From: Perlabentimonas sp964490015
GTDB lineage: Bacteria > Bacteroidota > Bacteroidia > Bacteroidales > Tenuifilaceae
Assembly: GCA_964490015.1 (NCBI GenBank)
Contig: CAZBBA010000005.1
Coordinates: 34,095-98,094 of the forward strand
DNA: 64,000 bases
Direction of reading: 5' to 3'
Under the pieces are notes generated by a model. That model was not told where the DNA came from and did no database searches. It was given only the letters and a program-made list of their open reading frames with translations. Positions 54,915-64,000 of the stretch are shown here, one piece after another. A program made the translations under genes and the position numbers. How positions within the stretch are numbered: position 1 is the stretch's first letter; each line of letters starts with the position of its first letter.

Positions 54915-55658
54915 ATGAAACAAAACACAACGGATACAATATACGGCATACGACCGCTAATTGAAGCCATAAACTCAGGAAAAGAGATTGACAAGGTAAT
55001 TGTAAAGAAGGGACTTAGCGGTGAACTCGTTCAAGAGCTGATGTCGTTGCTCCGTAGCAGGGGAATTGCGCCGCAGTATGTTCCTGCCGAAAAGTTCATT
55101 CAGTTTGGAACCCGCAATCATCAAGGCGTGGTAGCCTATATCTCGCCTGTTGATTTTGAGCCCATTGAGGAAGTTGTTGCACGTCTTTGGGAGGAGGGTA
55201 AAACACCTTTTATAGTAGTACTGGATAGCGTAACCGATGTGCGCAATTTTGGCGCCATTGTGCGAAGTGCCGAGTGCGCAGGTGCGCATGCCATTGTGTT
55301 CCCCTCAAAAGGCGCGGCTCGGATTGGTGCTGATGCGGTGAAAACCTCCGCTGGAGCAATCCATCACATGCCAATTTGCCGGGTACATAGCCTTAAATCT
55401 ACCATTTCGTTTTTACAACTATCGGGAATAAAAGTAGTGGCTGCCACCGAAAAGGCGTCCACAATTTACACCAAAGCCAAACTCCATGGCCCTGTGGCCA
55501 TAATCATGGGTTCCGAAGATACTGGACTTTCCGAGAATGCAATTAAAATGGCCGATGAGCTGGTGTCGATTCCAATAATGGGGAAAGTTAACTCCCTTAA
55601 TGTTTCTGTAGCGGCTGGGTTGATTATGTACGAAGTAGTACGACAACAAGGACTATAA
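54915..55658 (+). CDS. rlmB: TrmH/SpoU-family rRNA 2'-O-methyltransferase, RlmB-like
   Basis: A protein of 247 residues. An N-terminal substrate-binding domain (IYGIRPLIEAINSGKEIDKV) is followed by the SpoU knot methyltransferase: VLDSVTDVRNFGAIVRSAEC, IMGSEDTGLSENAI, and VSIPIMGKVNSLNVSVAAGL (motifs 1-3). RlmB methylates G2251 of 23S rRNA, and the fit in length and domains is good, though other TrmH members cannot be excluded. Its end overlaps the patatin gene by 6 bases. Confidence 0.9.
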   Translation: MKQNTTDTIYGIRPLIEAINSGKEIDKVIVKKGLSGELVQELMSLLRSRGIAPQYVPAEKFIQFGTRNHQGVVAYISPVDFEPIEEVVARLWEEGKTPFIVVLDSVTDVRNFGAIVRSAECAGAHAIVFPSKGAARIGADAVKTSAGAIHHMPICRVHSLKSTISFLQLSGIKVVAATEKASTIYTKAKLHGPVAIIMGSEDTGLSENAIKMADELVSIPIMGKVNSLNVSVAAGLIMYEVVRQQGL

Positions 55659-56549
55659 GTTAGCCTTATCCAGAGCCTTTGAACATGTTTGCCGGCCATA
55701 ATCAATTATCTCCTTGGCACGGTAAAACTCAAAAATTCCACATGCATCCTTCGATGTTTGGATAAACACATCGGGGGGATTGGCCTCAACAGCTCGCATG
55801 GTCATGTCGCTCATCATCACCTGAATAACTCGGTATAGCATATCGATATAGCCTAGTTTATCGTGCTTATCGAGTTTTTTCTTCTCATCGCCCTCAAAGA
55901 ACTCGAACCATTTCTCCTTTAACTGCTCAAATGCAGATTTATCCTCGTCCGATTCTTTATGTTTGGGCTCTACAAGCTTAGGTTTTTTGTAGGGGATAAT
56001 AGCATTGGTATCGACAGCAATTACCATATCAGCCCCGTTGGTTTTTAGATGCGACAGCGGCAAAGGATTGAGTACACCCCCATCGACCAGCAATCCTGTC
56101 TTAGTTTTTACGGGAGTAAAAACGCTGGGAATGGAAACCGAGGCACGAAGAGCATCAGCGAGTTTCCCCGATTGGAAAACCACCTCCTTGTTATTAATTA
56201 TATCTGTGGCAAGTACAACCAAAGGGATATTCAACTCCTCGATACTCTTATCGGGAATATACCCCAACCGCTGCATCTCCTCAAAAATCTTCTCACCTTT
56301 AATAAACCCGTTGGTTCCCAGGGTAAAATCCACAAGTCCCAGCACATCCATTCGGTTGAGTTTCACTGCCCATTTCTCGTAATTGCTAAGAGTACCAGCA
56401 GCGTACATCCCTCCCACCAAAGCCCCCATGGAGCTGCCCGCTATAGATACAATCTCGAAATTCCGGCTCAACAGCTCATCAATAACGCCAATATGCGCCA
56501 ACCCACGAGCGCCCCCACTTGACATAGCCAAGGCAACCTTCTTCCCCAT
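55653..56549 (-). CDS. Patatin-like phospholipase (RssA type)
   Basis: A protein of 298 residues. The oxyanion hole MSSGGARGLAHIGVI, nucleophile Ser in IAGSSMGALVGGMYA (G-x-S-x-G), and the catalytic Asp in LLVDGGVLNPLP are clear. It hydrolyses acyl esters, perhaps in membrane lipid turnover. It starts 5 bp after the MscS gene end and is likely co-transcribed with it. Confidence 0.92.
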   Translation of the reverse strand: MGKKVALAMSSGGARGLAHIGVIDELLSRNFEIVSIAGSSMGALVGGMYAAGTLSNYEKWAVKLNRMDVLGLVDFTLGTNGFIKGEKIFEEMQRLGYIPDKSIEELNIPLVVLATDIINNKEVVFQSGKLADALRASVSIPSVFTPVKTKTGLLVDGGVLNPLPLSHLKTNGADMVIAVDTNAIIPYKKPKLVEPKHKESDEDKSAFEQLKEKWFEFFEGDEKKKLDKHDKLGYIDMLYRVIQVMMSDMTMRAVEANPPDVFIQTSKDACGIFEFYRAKEIIDYGRQTCSKALDKANL

Positions 56550-56554
56550 TTCAA

Positions 56555-57847
56555 TTACGATTTAAAGTTGCTAACAATACTTTGAATATCATCGCCCGAT
56601 GGGCTTTGGAATATCCTAAGCTCAAATTCGGGAACAACAGCCAATATATGATCAAAAATATCGGACTGTACACCCTCGTAAATAACCCATGCTTTCTCGG
56701 CCGAGAAGCAGTAAATCTCAAGCGGAATACCATGATCAGTTGGCTGTCGTTGGCGCACCATCTTTATGGCGTTGCTGTTCACATTTGGATGTTTATCTAT
56801 ATAAATCTCCATGTACTTGCGAAAAACGCCCAGGTTGGTCATACGCCTACCATTCACGGGCATTGAGGTATCGAAACCCATGGTTGCATTGTACTCCTCA
56901 ATCTCTTTTTGACGATTCTCGATGTAATCCTTAATGTAATGAATGCGCTTAAGCTTTTCGAGAAGTTCAGGCGAGCAGAACTTAACGCTGCGCATATCGA
57001 TAAAAATGGAGCGTTTAATTCTTCGTCCATCCACCCCCTCTTCCATCCCTTTCCAATTGGTAAAGCTTTCCGACACCAACGCGTAGGTTGGAATTGTGCT
57101 TATGGTTCGATCCCAGTTCTGAACCTTTACCGTGTTTAAAGTTATCTCGAGCACGGTTCCATCGGCACCGCGGCTGGGCATTTCAATCCAATCACCAGGT
57201 TTAACCATATTATTGGCCGAAACCTGCACCGATGCAACCAATCCCAGAATGGTATCCTTGAACACCAATGTTAGAATTGCCGCCGATGCGCCCATTCCTA
57301 ATAATAGGTTCTTGGGATTCTTATCGAGCAGTATGGAAACTACAATAATACCGGCAAGAATAAATATGATGATCTTAAAAAGCTGAATATACCCCTTTAT
57401 TGGCCTATTCTTGGAGATTTCAAGATTGAGATACATATCGTGAAGAGCATCGAGAAAAGAACTAATTACCAATACCCACGCAATTACAATATATACATAG
57501 GTCAACTTCTCAATGGTAATGGTAAGATTGGGGTTGTAGTCGTACAACGCAATCCCAATGGTAAACTGAATGACAAGCGCAGGTGCTAAATGCGACAATT
57601 TATGAAAAACCTTACGGTCAACAAGATAATCATCCCACTTACTCTTGGTTCTTATCGACATGTAAGTTAATCCGGCAACAATTATTCGCTTGGCAATAAA
57701 ATTGGCTAAAATGGAAAGGATTGCAATGGCCAATACCGATGTGAAAACTTTTAAAAATTGGGCCATATCAACCCCAAGTCCAAGTCCATGAAGCCAAAGC
57801 TCATAGTTCTCTAAAAATTCGTACGATTTAACAACTCGTTCTTCCAT
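56555..57847 (-). CDS. MscS-family mechanosensitive ion channel
   Basis: A protein of 430 residues. Four membrane helices (about 25-50, 70-95, 105-125, 150-175), then the pore helix and MscS beta domain: GMGASAAILTLVFKDTILGL, VKPGDWIEMPSRGADGTV. The C-terminal domain is of the YnaI/YbdG-like type. It protects against osmotic downshock. The promoter is at 57876-57907. Confidence 0.92.
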   Translation of the reverse strand: MEERVVKSYEFLENYELWLHGLGLGVDMAQFLKVFTSVLAIAILSILANFIAKRIIVAGLTYMSIRTKSKWDDYLVDRKVFHKLSHLAPALVIQFTIGIALYDYNPNLTITIEKLTYVYIVIAWVLVISSFLDALHDMYLNLEISKNRPIKGYIQLFKIIIFILAGIIVVSILLDKNPKNLLLGMGASAAILTLVFKDTILGLVASVQVSANNMVKPGDWIEMPSRGADGTVLEITLNTVKVQNWDRTISTIPTYALVSESFTNWKGMEEGVDGRRIKRSIFIDMRSVKFCSPELLEKLKRIHYIKDYIENRQKEIEEYNATMGFDTSMPVNGRRMTNLGVFRKYMEIYIDKHPNVNSNAIKMVRQRQPTDHGIPLEIYCFSAEKAWVIYEGVQSDIFDHILAVVPEFELRIFQSPSGDDIQSIVSNFKS

Positions 57848-57875
57848 AATTAATCCTGTTTAAATGTATACAATA

Positions 57876-57907
57876 CAAAAATACTAAAATTTTACCAAGG
57901 GGTCAAA
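57876..57907 (-). promoter_or_regulatory. Promoter of the MscS-patatin operon
   Basis: On the minus strand TTTG (57904-57907), 20 bases, then TATTTTTG (57876-57883). Close to the Bacteroidota consensus; the ATG is 28 bases further on. Confidence 0.55.
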
Positions 57908-58010
57908 CCCGCCTATCGAGACAAGACTCCACCAAATTACCTAAGTAATCAAAAAATACAACTATGCTTGCGCATCCTTAATTTACTAATACAGTTGCCA
58001 ACTTTTTCAC

Positions 58011-58018
58011 TAACTTTG
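58011..58018 (+). promoter_or_regulatory. -7 element of rpe
   Basis: TAACTTTG, an exact TAnnTTTG, 17 bases before the rpe ATG. A TTG lies upstream at 57995 but only 13 bases away. Confidence 0.45.
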
Positions 58019-58035
58019 CGCAAAAGAACTCCGTT

Positions 58036-58686
58036 ATGGTTAAGTACATTGCCCCTTCGCTACTCTCAGCCGACTTCAACAATCTGGGTCGCGATATTGA
58101 AATGGTAAACTGCAGTGAGGCCGATTGGTTTCATCTCGATATAATGGATGGCGTGTTTGTCCCCAACATGTCGTACGGATTTCCGGTGGTTGAGCATATT
58201 GCCAAGCTGGCAAAAAAACCGTTGGATGTACATTTGATGATTGTTGACCCCGACCGATACCTTGAACGATTTAAAGATGCTGGGGCAAATATCCTTACCG
58301 TTCATTGGGAGGCATGTACTCATCTGCACAGAACCATTGCCGAAATAAAAAGGCTTGGGATGCAGGCAGGTGTTTCGCTAAATCCACACACGCCGGTAGA
58401 ACTTTTGAGCGATATTCTTCCCGAACTTGATATGGTGCTAATCATGAGCGTAAACCCCGGTTTTGGCGGACAAAGTTTTATTGACAATAGCTTTGTAAAA
58501 ATTAAAAAGCTACGGAAAATGATTGACGAAAAGGGATGTAATACGCTTGTTGAGGTGGATGGTGGTGTTGGCCCACACAATGCTGGCAAGCTATACCAAG
58601 CTGGTGCCAACGTACTGGTTGCCGGAAATGCGGTTTTTAAGGCCGAAAACCCGAACGAAGCCATTAAAGCAATAAAAAACAGCTAG
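58036..58686 (+). CDS. rpe: Ribulose-phosphate 3-epimerase
   Basis: A protein of 216 residues, a complete TIM barrel. APSLLSADFNNL, WFHLDIMDGVFVPNMSYG, VHLMI, MSVNPGFGGQSFI and VDGGV are the Rpe motifs with the metal/acid-base Asp and His residues. It interconverts ribulose-5-P and xylulose-5-P. It lies 13 bp before the amidotransferase gene, so probably one transcript. Confidence 0.97.
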   Translation: MVKYIAPSLLSADFNNLGRDIEMVNCSEADWFHLDIMDGVFVPNMSYGFPVVEHIAKLAKKPLDVHLMIVDPDRYLERFKDAGANILTVHWEACTHLHRTIAEIKRLGMQAGVSLNPHTPVELLSDILPELDMVLIMSVNPGFGGQSFIDNSFVKIKKLRKMIDEKGCNTLVEVDGGVGPHNAGKLYQAGANVLVAGNAVFKAENPNEAIKAIKNS

Positions 58687-58699
58687 GCATATCCCCAAA

Positions 58700-59284
58700 A
58701 TGGCAAAGCCAAAAGTTCTACTCCTCGACAACTACGACTCGTTTACCTACAACCTATTCCACTACGTTGAGGAGTTTGATGAAGTAGATATTGATGTAAT
58801 TAGGAACGATGAGATTAATCTGGATATAGTTGATCGCTACGATGGCATTATTCTGTCGCCTGGCCCCGGGTTGCCTAACGAATCGGGTCTACTAATACCT
58901 CTTATTGAACAGTACAAGGATATCAAAAAGATTTTTGGAGTGTGTTTAGGGCAGCAGGCCATAGCCGAGGTTTTTGGAGGAACACTAGAGAACCTTGACG
59001 AGGTATACCATGGTGTGTCAACACCTGTAAATATAAATCAACCTCAACATTACCTATTTAAAGGCATTCCCAGCAGAATTGAAGTAGGGCGATACCACTC
59101 GTGGGTGGTTTCACAAAATAATTTTCCTCATTGTTTAAGGATTGATGCCACTGACGATAGCGGATCAATAATGGCATTGAGTCATCGTGAGCTTGATATA
59201 TGTGCCCTGCAATTCCACCCCGAATCGGTGCTTACGCCCATGGGAAAGCAGATAATTTTCAACTGGCTTAAACGGTTTGGCTAA
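58700..59284 (+). CDS. pabA: Anthranilate/aminodeoxychorismate synthase glutamine amidotransferase
   Basis: A protein of 194 residues, class I glutamine amidotransferase. LLLDNYDSFTYNLFHYVEEF, LSPGPGLPNE, the nucleophile Cys in FGVCLGQQAIAEVFGG and His/Glu in LQFHPESVLTPMGK form the triad and signatures. It gives ammonia for chorismate conversion. PabA (folate) and TrpG (tryptophan) cannot be told apart; no trp or pab partner is next to it. Confidence 0.85.
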   Translation: MAKPKVLLLDNYDSFTYNLFHYVEEFDEVDIDVIRNDEINLDIVDRYDGIILSPGPGLPNESGLLIPLIEQYKDIKKIFGVCLGQQAIAEVFGGTLENLDEVYHGVSTPVNINQPQHYLFKGIPSRIEVGRYHSWVVSQNNFPHCLRIDATDDSGSIMALSHRELDICALQFHPESVLTPMGKQIIFNWLKRFG

Positions 59285-59303
59285 TGGTGAACTTATTGAT
59301 TAC

Positions 59304-59334
59304 AAAAAAAATCGTCTCAAGGGACGATTTTTTT
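59304..59334. terminator. Bidirectional terminator between pabA and aminopeptidase P
   Basis: AAAAAATCGTC-TCAAGG-GACGATTTTTT, a stem with A and T runs on both sides, between convergent genes. Confidence 0.85.
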
Positions 59335-59352
59335 ATAGAATATTTCGAGTAA

Positions 59353-60741
59353 CTAGCTAAACGCAATCATCCGCTCTTTTTCAACATCCTCAATAGACTT
59401 TGCCAGGGGTTTACCCAAAATTCGATGCCCCGTTTCTGTAATCAGGATATCCTCCTCGTTGCGGATTCCACCAAAGCTTCTGTATTGATTAACTTTATCG
59501 AAGTTGATGTAATCGCTATTGATACCCGACTGCTGCCATAGGTCGATAAGCTCGGGAATGAAGTAAATTCCGGGCTCAACTGTTAGCACAAATCCCGGTT
59601 TGAGCTCGCGACCTAAACGAAGCGATTTTAATCCAAACTGCTTGCTTTTGGGAACGCCACAGTAACCAACATACTGCTCGCCAAGGTTCTCCATATCGTG
59701 AACATCGAGCCCCATTAAATGACCCGTTCCACAGGGGAAGAACAGCGCGTGTGCACCGTTTTCAATGGCATCGCTGGTATTGCCTTTGGTGAAGCCAAGA
59801 TCTTTCAACCCATCGAAAATTATACGGGCAGCGTGCAAATGTACATCCCTAAAATGAACGCCAGGTTTAAGCATATCGATGGCACCATTGTGAGCCCTTA
59901 GAGTAATCTCGTAAATCTCCTTCTGAACATCGCTAAAAGTTTTGCCCACAGGGAAAGTACTGCTCATATCGCCTGCATAGCCCAGTGGTGTTTCATAACC
60001 TGCATCTAAAAGAAATAGTTGCCCCTCGCTAATGGTATTACCGTGGTAATGGTTATGTAGCGTTTGACCATTTATGGTGGCTATAATTGGGAAGCTGATA
60101 TCGCCTCCCCTAGCTAGAGCTACCTCATGCACTTTGGCAGCTACCTGTGCCTCGGTCATTCCGGGTTGGGCATACCTCATTGCGGCCTGATGCATCTCGG
60201 CGGTTACCGATACGGCATGCTCTAGCTCATCAATTTCTTCCTCCGATTTTACATTGCGTTGCTCGCCAACCGCTGTAATAAATGGTACGCTTACCTTGCT
60301 GTTAGCCTCGGCGGGTGAAATACCCAAGAGCTTCATCAACTTAATGTAGTGTTCAGATCGATATGGTGGAAGATAATGAATGCTGCCACGCTGCACACGA
60401 TAAAGCAACTCAGCCAAATCGACAATTGTACCCGTATCATCAACACCAACCTGGGCTGCCATCTCTCTAACCTTTGGCTGCGGCCCCATCCACACTATGC
60501 TATCGATGGTAAAATCATCACCAAAAATATAATCCTTACCATTTTCAATGTCCATTATGGCAAACAACCCGGGTTTGTTGATGCCAAAGTAGTAGAGGAA
60601 TGTGCTATCCTGACGAAACCGAAAGGTGTTATCCTCGTAGTTCATCCCTACCTCATCGTTTCCCATGAAAAATAAAACTCCCGACTTAATGCTAGCTCTT
60701 AGCGCATTGCGCCGATCGACATAGGTTTGCTTGCTAAACAT
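59353..60741 (-). CDS. Aminopeptidase P, M24B family
   Basis: A protein of 462 residues. AMP_N domain (about 1-135, with RFRQDSTFLYYFGINKPG), then M24: metal ligands in FLLDAGYETPLGYAGDMSST, GTGHLMGLDVHDM, LTVEPGIYFIPE and RNEEDILITE. It removes the residue before Pro. It is distinct from the longer enzyme at 22798-24576 and stands beside DPP4, which also acts at Pro. Confidence 0.93.
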   Translation of the reverse strand: MFSKQTYVDRRNALRASIKSGVLFFMGNDEVGMNYEDNTFRFRQDSTFLYYFGINKPGLFAIMDIENGKDYIFGDDFTIDSIVWMGPQPKVREMAAQVGVDDTGTIVDLAELLYRVQRGSIHYLPPYRSEHYIKLMKLLGISPAEANSKVSVPFITAVGEQRNVKSEEEIDELEHAVSVTAEMHQAAMRYAQPGMTEAQVAAKVHEVALARGGDISFPIIATINGQTLHNHYHGNTISEGQLFLLDAGYETPLGYAGDMSSTFPVGKTFSDVQKEIYEITLRAHNGAIDMLKPGVHFRDVHLHAARIIFDGLKDLGFTKGNTSDAIENGAHALFFPCGTGHLMGLDVHDMENLGEQYVGYCGVPKSKQFGLKSLRLGRELKPGFVLTVEPGIYFIPELIDLWQQSGINSDYINFDKVNQYRSFGGIRNEEDILITETGHRILGKPLAKSIEDVEKERMIAFS

Positions 60742-60786
60742 AGTGATTGATTTTTAAGATTATTTTTAGAAATTAAAAGATTCAAA

Positions 60787-63051
60787 CTACTTGATTGTAT
60801 ACTCCTTTGGATGGTCTTGCCCTAGCAAATGCTTTACAAAAAAATCCCAACGCTTGCGCAGAAAATATTTATTCCAATAGCAGGTATCATGGTTGTCGTT
60901 TGGTAAAACGATAAATTCAAAATCCTTATTGGCCTTTACCAGCTCGCCAGCTAGCTTGTAGGTTGCCGATGGGTTAACATTATTATCCAAATCGCCAGTA
61001 ACAATCATTAGGTTGCCCTTTAGCTTGCTGGCATTGGTTACGTTGGATTGGTTGTGATACTGCGAATCGACAGGGAAACCCTGATAGAGCTCGGGCCACC
61101 ATATCTTCTCCATTCGGTGATCATGATCGGCAGCCGACGAAACGCCCACCTTGTAAAAATCGGGAAAAAGAAGCAGTGCCCTTGTGGCATCGTAGCCACC
61201 TGCCGAGTGACCATAAATACCAACCCTTTCGGCATCGATGTATGGGTGTATCTCGGCCAGCTGTTTAATTACATAAACGTGGTCGGTTAGCCCATATCCA
61301 AGCCTTGCATAGGATACATCATGAAACTCTTTTGATCGGTAAGCTGTTCCTCGACCATCGATATTAACCACTACAAAACCCAACTCGCCCAGCGACAGAT
61401 CCATATTGAGCACGCTCCGCGCAAAGGTTTTGGGCGTACGGATGGTATGTGGGCCAGTGTAAGTCCCATCAATTACAGGGTACTTTTTGGTTGCATCGAA
61501 ATTGGTGGGTTTTATTATCGTTCCATACAGCATAGTTTTGCCGTCATCGGCAAGCATGCTAAAGGGTTCTGATGGTTTCCAAGCCAACTCCAGCAAATCG
61601 TCAATATCAGCTTTCTCAACCTCCATCAGCACTTTGCCATTTTTCAAATTGCGTACTACGGCAATATTCGGGTCTTTATGGGTTGAGTAGTTATCGACAA
61701 AGTATTTCTTGTCGGGTGATATGCTGATATCATGCGTTGCCTCCTCGGGTGTGAGCAACTTCTGTCGCTTCCCATTTATATCAATAGAGTACAAGTATTT
61801 CTGATAGGGATCTCTGCTGAGATCGACACCACCCGCAGTAAACCAAATGGTTCCGGTCTTACTATCGAAATGCTCAACACCATAAACGTAGTAATTACCC
61901 TTGGTGATTTGGTTCTTCAACTCGCCACCCGACAGGCTATAGCGGTACAAATGGCTCCAGCCATCCTGCTCCGAGCGCCAAATAAACTCATCGTTCTTAT
62001 AATCAACCTCCAAGGTCTCAGTATAGATATCGACAAAAGTTTTGGGATAACTCTCGGTTAAAATCGAGCGTGTATTGCCCGTTTCAAGGTCAACCTCGAA
62101 TAGTTCACGGGTTTTGTAGCCTCTGTAGTACCTTACATGGTAAGCTTTGGGATTATCCTTAAAGTTGTAAAAGTTTGTTCCCAGAAATGCAGGATTAGCG
62201 GGTAAATCTACTTTAATGGGTTTTCTATCATCCACATCAAAAAGATAATAATCGACCATAGTAACCGCTGTGTCGCCCGCCAAGCTTCGCTCGTACGATA
62301 CAATCTCGGACTGATACCCTTCGACATCTACTTTAAAAAGCTGAAGCCAGCGAGTATTCCTGCGGTCGAACTTTGGAACGATTAGCTTTTGGGAATTTTG
62401 GCTCCAGTAAACCTCTATGTTGTAATCGTTCTTTTCGCCCTTACTGTCGTTGCGGGTGAAATACCAGCTAAGGGTGTGCCCATAACCATTTTCGGGGGTG
62501 CCGTTGGTGGTTAGCTGATGCTCCTGACCAGGATTCTTTTCGCGTAGGTAGATATTGCCATCGCTAATAAATGCAATCCACTTACCATTGGGCGACTGCG
62601 ATTCCTTGCGAGAGGGTTGATTGCTTACCATTGCCCTAAGCAAATTTTGGGAAGAGTTATATGCCCATTGCCTTTCCTTGGCCCAGAATGTGAGTTCATC
62701 CCAACCAATTTGCTTAATCCTGCTAATTGGCAAATCGTAGGGCTCAACTTTTTCGCCAAGGCTATCGGATAGCATAGAGGCCAATGCATCATGATTAAAT
62801 GCCACTGATTTGTGCTTCGTATCGGGATTTACCCGATAAAACTCCTTCCCCTTCCGAGTAGTAACATTGTATACAAAAGTACTATTGTCGGATTGCCATA
62901 CTGGCGAAACCCAACTTCTGTAGATGCTTTTACCTAGATTTTGTTGTAAAAACATCTCCGCACGCTGGTAATCCTCAACGGTAACCTGACCTATAGAAAA
63001 TAGCGGAATTACTACTAATGCGCTAACCAATAGTTTCTTAATATTCTTCAT
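60787..63051 (-). CDS. Dipeptidyl peptidase IV-like serine peptidase (S9B)
   Basis: A protein of 754 residues from the ATG 63049-63051; an upstream TTG would add ten residues before the signal peptide (MKNIKKLLVSALVVIPLFSIG). A DPPIV_N propeller is followed by the alpha/beta hydrolase with Ser in IYGHSAGGYDA, Asp in GDLDNNVNP and His in PNDNHDTC. It releases X-Pro or similar dipeptides in the periplasm. It lies 45 bp upstream of the M24B gene on the same strand, making a Pro-peptide unit. Confidence 0.92.
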   Translation of the reverse strand: MKNIKKLLVSALVVIPLFSIGQVTVEDYQRAEMFLQQNLGKSIYRSWVSPVWQSDNSTFVYNVTTRKGKEFYRVNPDTKHKSVAFNHDALASMLSDSLGEKVEPYDLPISRIKQIGWDELTFWAKERQWAYNSSQNLLRAMVSNQPSRKESQSPNGKWIAFISDGNIYLREKNPGQEHQLTTNGTPENGYGHTLSWYFTRNDSKGEKNDYNIEVYWSQNSQKLIVPKFDRRNTRWLQLFKVDVEGYQSEIVSYERSLAGDTAVTMVDYYLFDVDDRKPIKVDLPANPAFLGTNFYNFKDNPKAYHVRYYRGYKTRELFEVDLETGNTRSILTESYPKTFVDIYTETLEVDYKNDEFIWRSEQDGWSHLYRYSLSGGELKNQITKGNYYVYGVEHFDSKTGTIWFTAGGVDLSRDPYQKYLYSIDINGKRQKLLTPEEATHDISISPDKKYFVDNYSTHKDPNIAVVRNLKNGKVLMEVEKADIDDLLELAWKPSEPFSMLADDGKTMLYGTIIKPTNFDATKKYPVIDGTYTGPHTIRTPKTFARSVLNMDLSLGELGFVVVNIDGRGTAYRSKEFHDVSYARLGYGLTDHVYVIKQLAEIHPYIDAERVGIYGHSAGGYDATRALLLFPDFYKVGVSSAADHDHRMEKIWWPELYQGFPVDSQYHNQSNVTNASKLKGNLMIVTGDLDNNVNPSATYKLAGELVKANKDFEFIVLPNDNHDTCYWNKYFLRKRWDFFVKHLLGQDHPKEYTIK

Positions 63052-63091
63052 ACTAATAAGTATTTGTGTTTTACTAATCAATCATTTTTAA

Positions 63092-64000
63092 TTACCCTCC
63101 TACAGTTGCCAGGATTTCAAACCCCGCAAATATTTCAACTGCTTTACTTAAAGCTGTTTTACTAGGCTCTAACATACGTTGGAAGGAGCTTTGCCCCCAC
63201 AACTTGGCGTATTTTGCCTCGGCAATATTATGGTATGGTAAAAGGTTAACTGTAATTTTTGTGCCCGATAGTTCGGAAATGAACTTTGCTGTTTGCTCAA
63301 AATTTTGCACGGTATCATTAACACCAGCTATAACAGGTATCCGTATAATGATTTCTGCTCCGACTTCAGCAATTGCTTTAAGGTTCTGTTGAATCAATTC
63401 ATTGTCTGCCCCTACCCATTTTCGGTGTAACTCGGCATCCATCATCTTTAGGTCGAACAGAAACAGATTGGTTCGTTTGGCTACCTCAAGAATTACTTCC
63501 GTGTTCACATTGCCAGCAGTATCAACCGCGGTGTGGATACCCCTTCGTTTGCACTCATCGAGCAATGGGATAAGCAATTTGGAATGCAGCAGAGGTTCTC
63601 CGCCCGAGAAGGTTACTCCCCCACCCGACTGGTCGAAGAAAACCCGCTCCTTTTCAATAACAGCCATAACTTCAGCAACCGACATTTGCTTGCCCGACAT
63701 CTCAAGGGCTTTGGTAGGGCAAACCTCGGCACATTTTCCGCAAAGTTGGCAAAGCGAGTTATCAGTTACAATTCCTTGGGATGTTAATGTAAGGGCATTC
63801 TCAGGACATGCCGTAACACAAGTACCACAGCCTATGCACTTTGCCGGGCTATACATCTTTTCCGCCTTTGGCGATATGCTCTCGGGATTATGGCACCAAG
63901 CACAATGCAGGTTACAGCCTTTAAAAAAGATAACAATTCGAATACCTGGCCCATCGTTTATGGCGTATCGCTTTATGTCAAAAATTAAGCTGTTGCTCAT
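63092..64000 (-). CDS. Glycyl-radical enzyme activating protein
   Basis: A protein of 302 residues whose ATG is the last three bases of the window. Radical SAM motif FFKGCNLHCAWCHNPES (C-x3-C-x2-C) follows DGPGIRIVIF. An inserted two-cluster ferredoxin domain holds CIGCGTCVTACPENAL and CQLCGKCAEVCPTKAL. This insertion separates it from PflA proper and fits activases of the pyruvate formate-lyase-like, hydroxyphenylacetate or choline/glycerol-type enzymes. The partner glycyl radical enzyme is expected just upstream outside the window. The S9B gene follows 40 bp later. Confidence 0.93.
   Translation of the reverse strand: MSNSLIFDIKRYAINDGPGIRIVIFFKGCNLHCAWCHNPESISPKAEKMYSPAKCIGCGTCVTACPENALTLTSQGIVTDNSLCQLCGKCAEVCPTKALEMSGKQMSVAEVMAVIEKERVFFDQSGGGVTFSGGEPLLHSKLLIPLLDECKRRGIHTAVDTAGNVNTEVILEVAKRTNLFLFDLKMMDAELHRKWVGADNELIQQNLKAIAEVGAEIIIRIPVIAGVNDTVQNFEQTAKFISELSGTKITVNLLPYHNIAEAKYAKLWGQSSFQRMLEPSKTALSKAVEIFAGFEILATVGG

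Overview
The window looks like chromosomal DNA of an anaerobic, peptide-using member of the Bacteroidota, probably the order Bacteroidales. Several things support this. There are S46 and S9B dipeptidyl peptidases, a fused CcsB-CcsA cytochrome c maturation protein, a LytS-type sensor with a periplasmic propeller, and a REP-associated IS200-like transposase of the Bacteroidota type. Many starts lack a Shine-Dalgarno sequence, and several genes have the Bacteroidota -7 promoter element TAnnTTTG upstream. Assignment below phylum is inference.

Layout. 1-6285: a cut-off secreted protein, two paralogous lipoproteins, and a propeller sensor kinase facing its probable LytTR partner tail to tail. 6381-8433: a small unknown protein, then a repeat region with a RAYT transposase between two 90-bp direct repeats and a 42-bp tandem repeat. 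8434-17225: housekeeping and accessory genes (Pr6Pr membrane protein, pirin, large hybrid sensor kinase, EamA exporter, truA, methyltransferase, transglutaminase-like protein). 17389-17777: tRNA-Pro and tRNA-Ser with terminators and tRNA scraps. 18020-24576: Fe-alcohol dehydrogenase, CcsBA, a small unknown protein, aminopeptidase P.

The centre (24653-40458, all minus strand) is the notable part. It holds the whole selenocysteine route: tRNA-Sec (UCA), selA, selB, a class-V cysteine desulfurase, a YedF-like protein, a DUF3343 protein and selD. After a 660-bp gap comes the probable client: a formate dehydrogenase whose frame continues through an in-frame UGA (31902-31904) followed by a bacterial SECIS-like hairpin. 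A conventional gene finder would split this 905-residue enzyme in two. Downstream are a fused NuoE-NuoF-type diaphorase subunit, an OFA-family (oxalate/formate) transporter, a MobB-MobA fusion for molybdopterin-guanine cofactor synthesis, and a porin. Together they give selenium activation and insertion, Mo cofactor synthesis, formate/CO2-NAD(H) chemistry and transport. Upstream are an SPL-family radical SAM protein and three signalling genes (receiver-kinase, Cache sensor kinase, enlarged receiver) that may sense conditions for this metabolism. A glycyl-radical-enzyme activase at the right edge may be linked through formate or related fermentation.

45457-64000 holds peptidases (DPP11-like S46, M29-like, M24B, DPP4-like S9B), Maf, two tiny lipoproteins (one of only 48 residues), a malate/lactate-type dehydrogenase, an SDR, a CoA-binding protein, ABC-F, a 23S rRNA-type 2'-O-methyltransferase, a patatin, an MscS channel, rpe and a glutamine amidotransferase.
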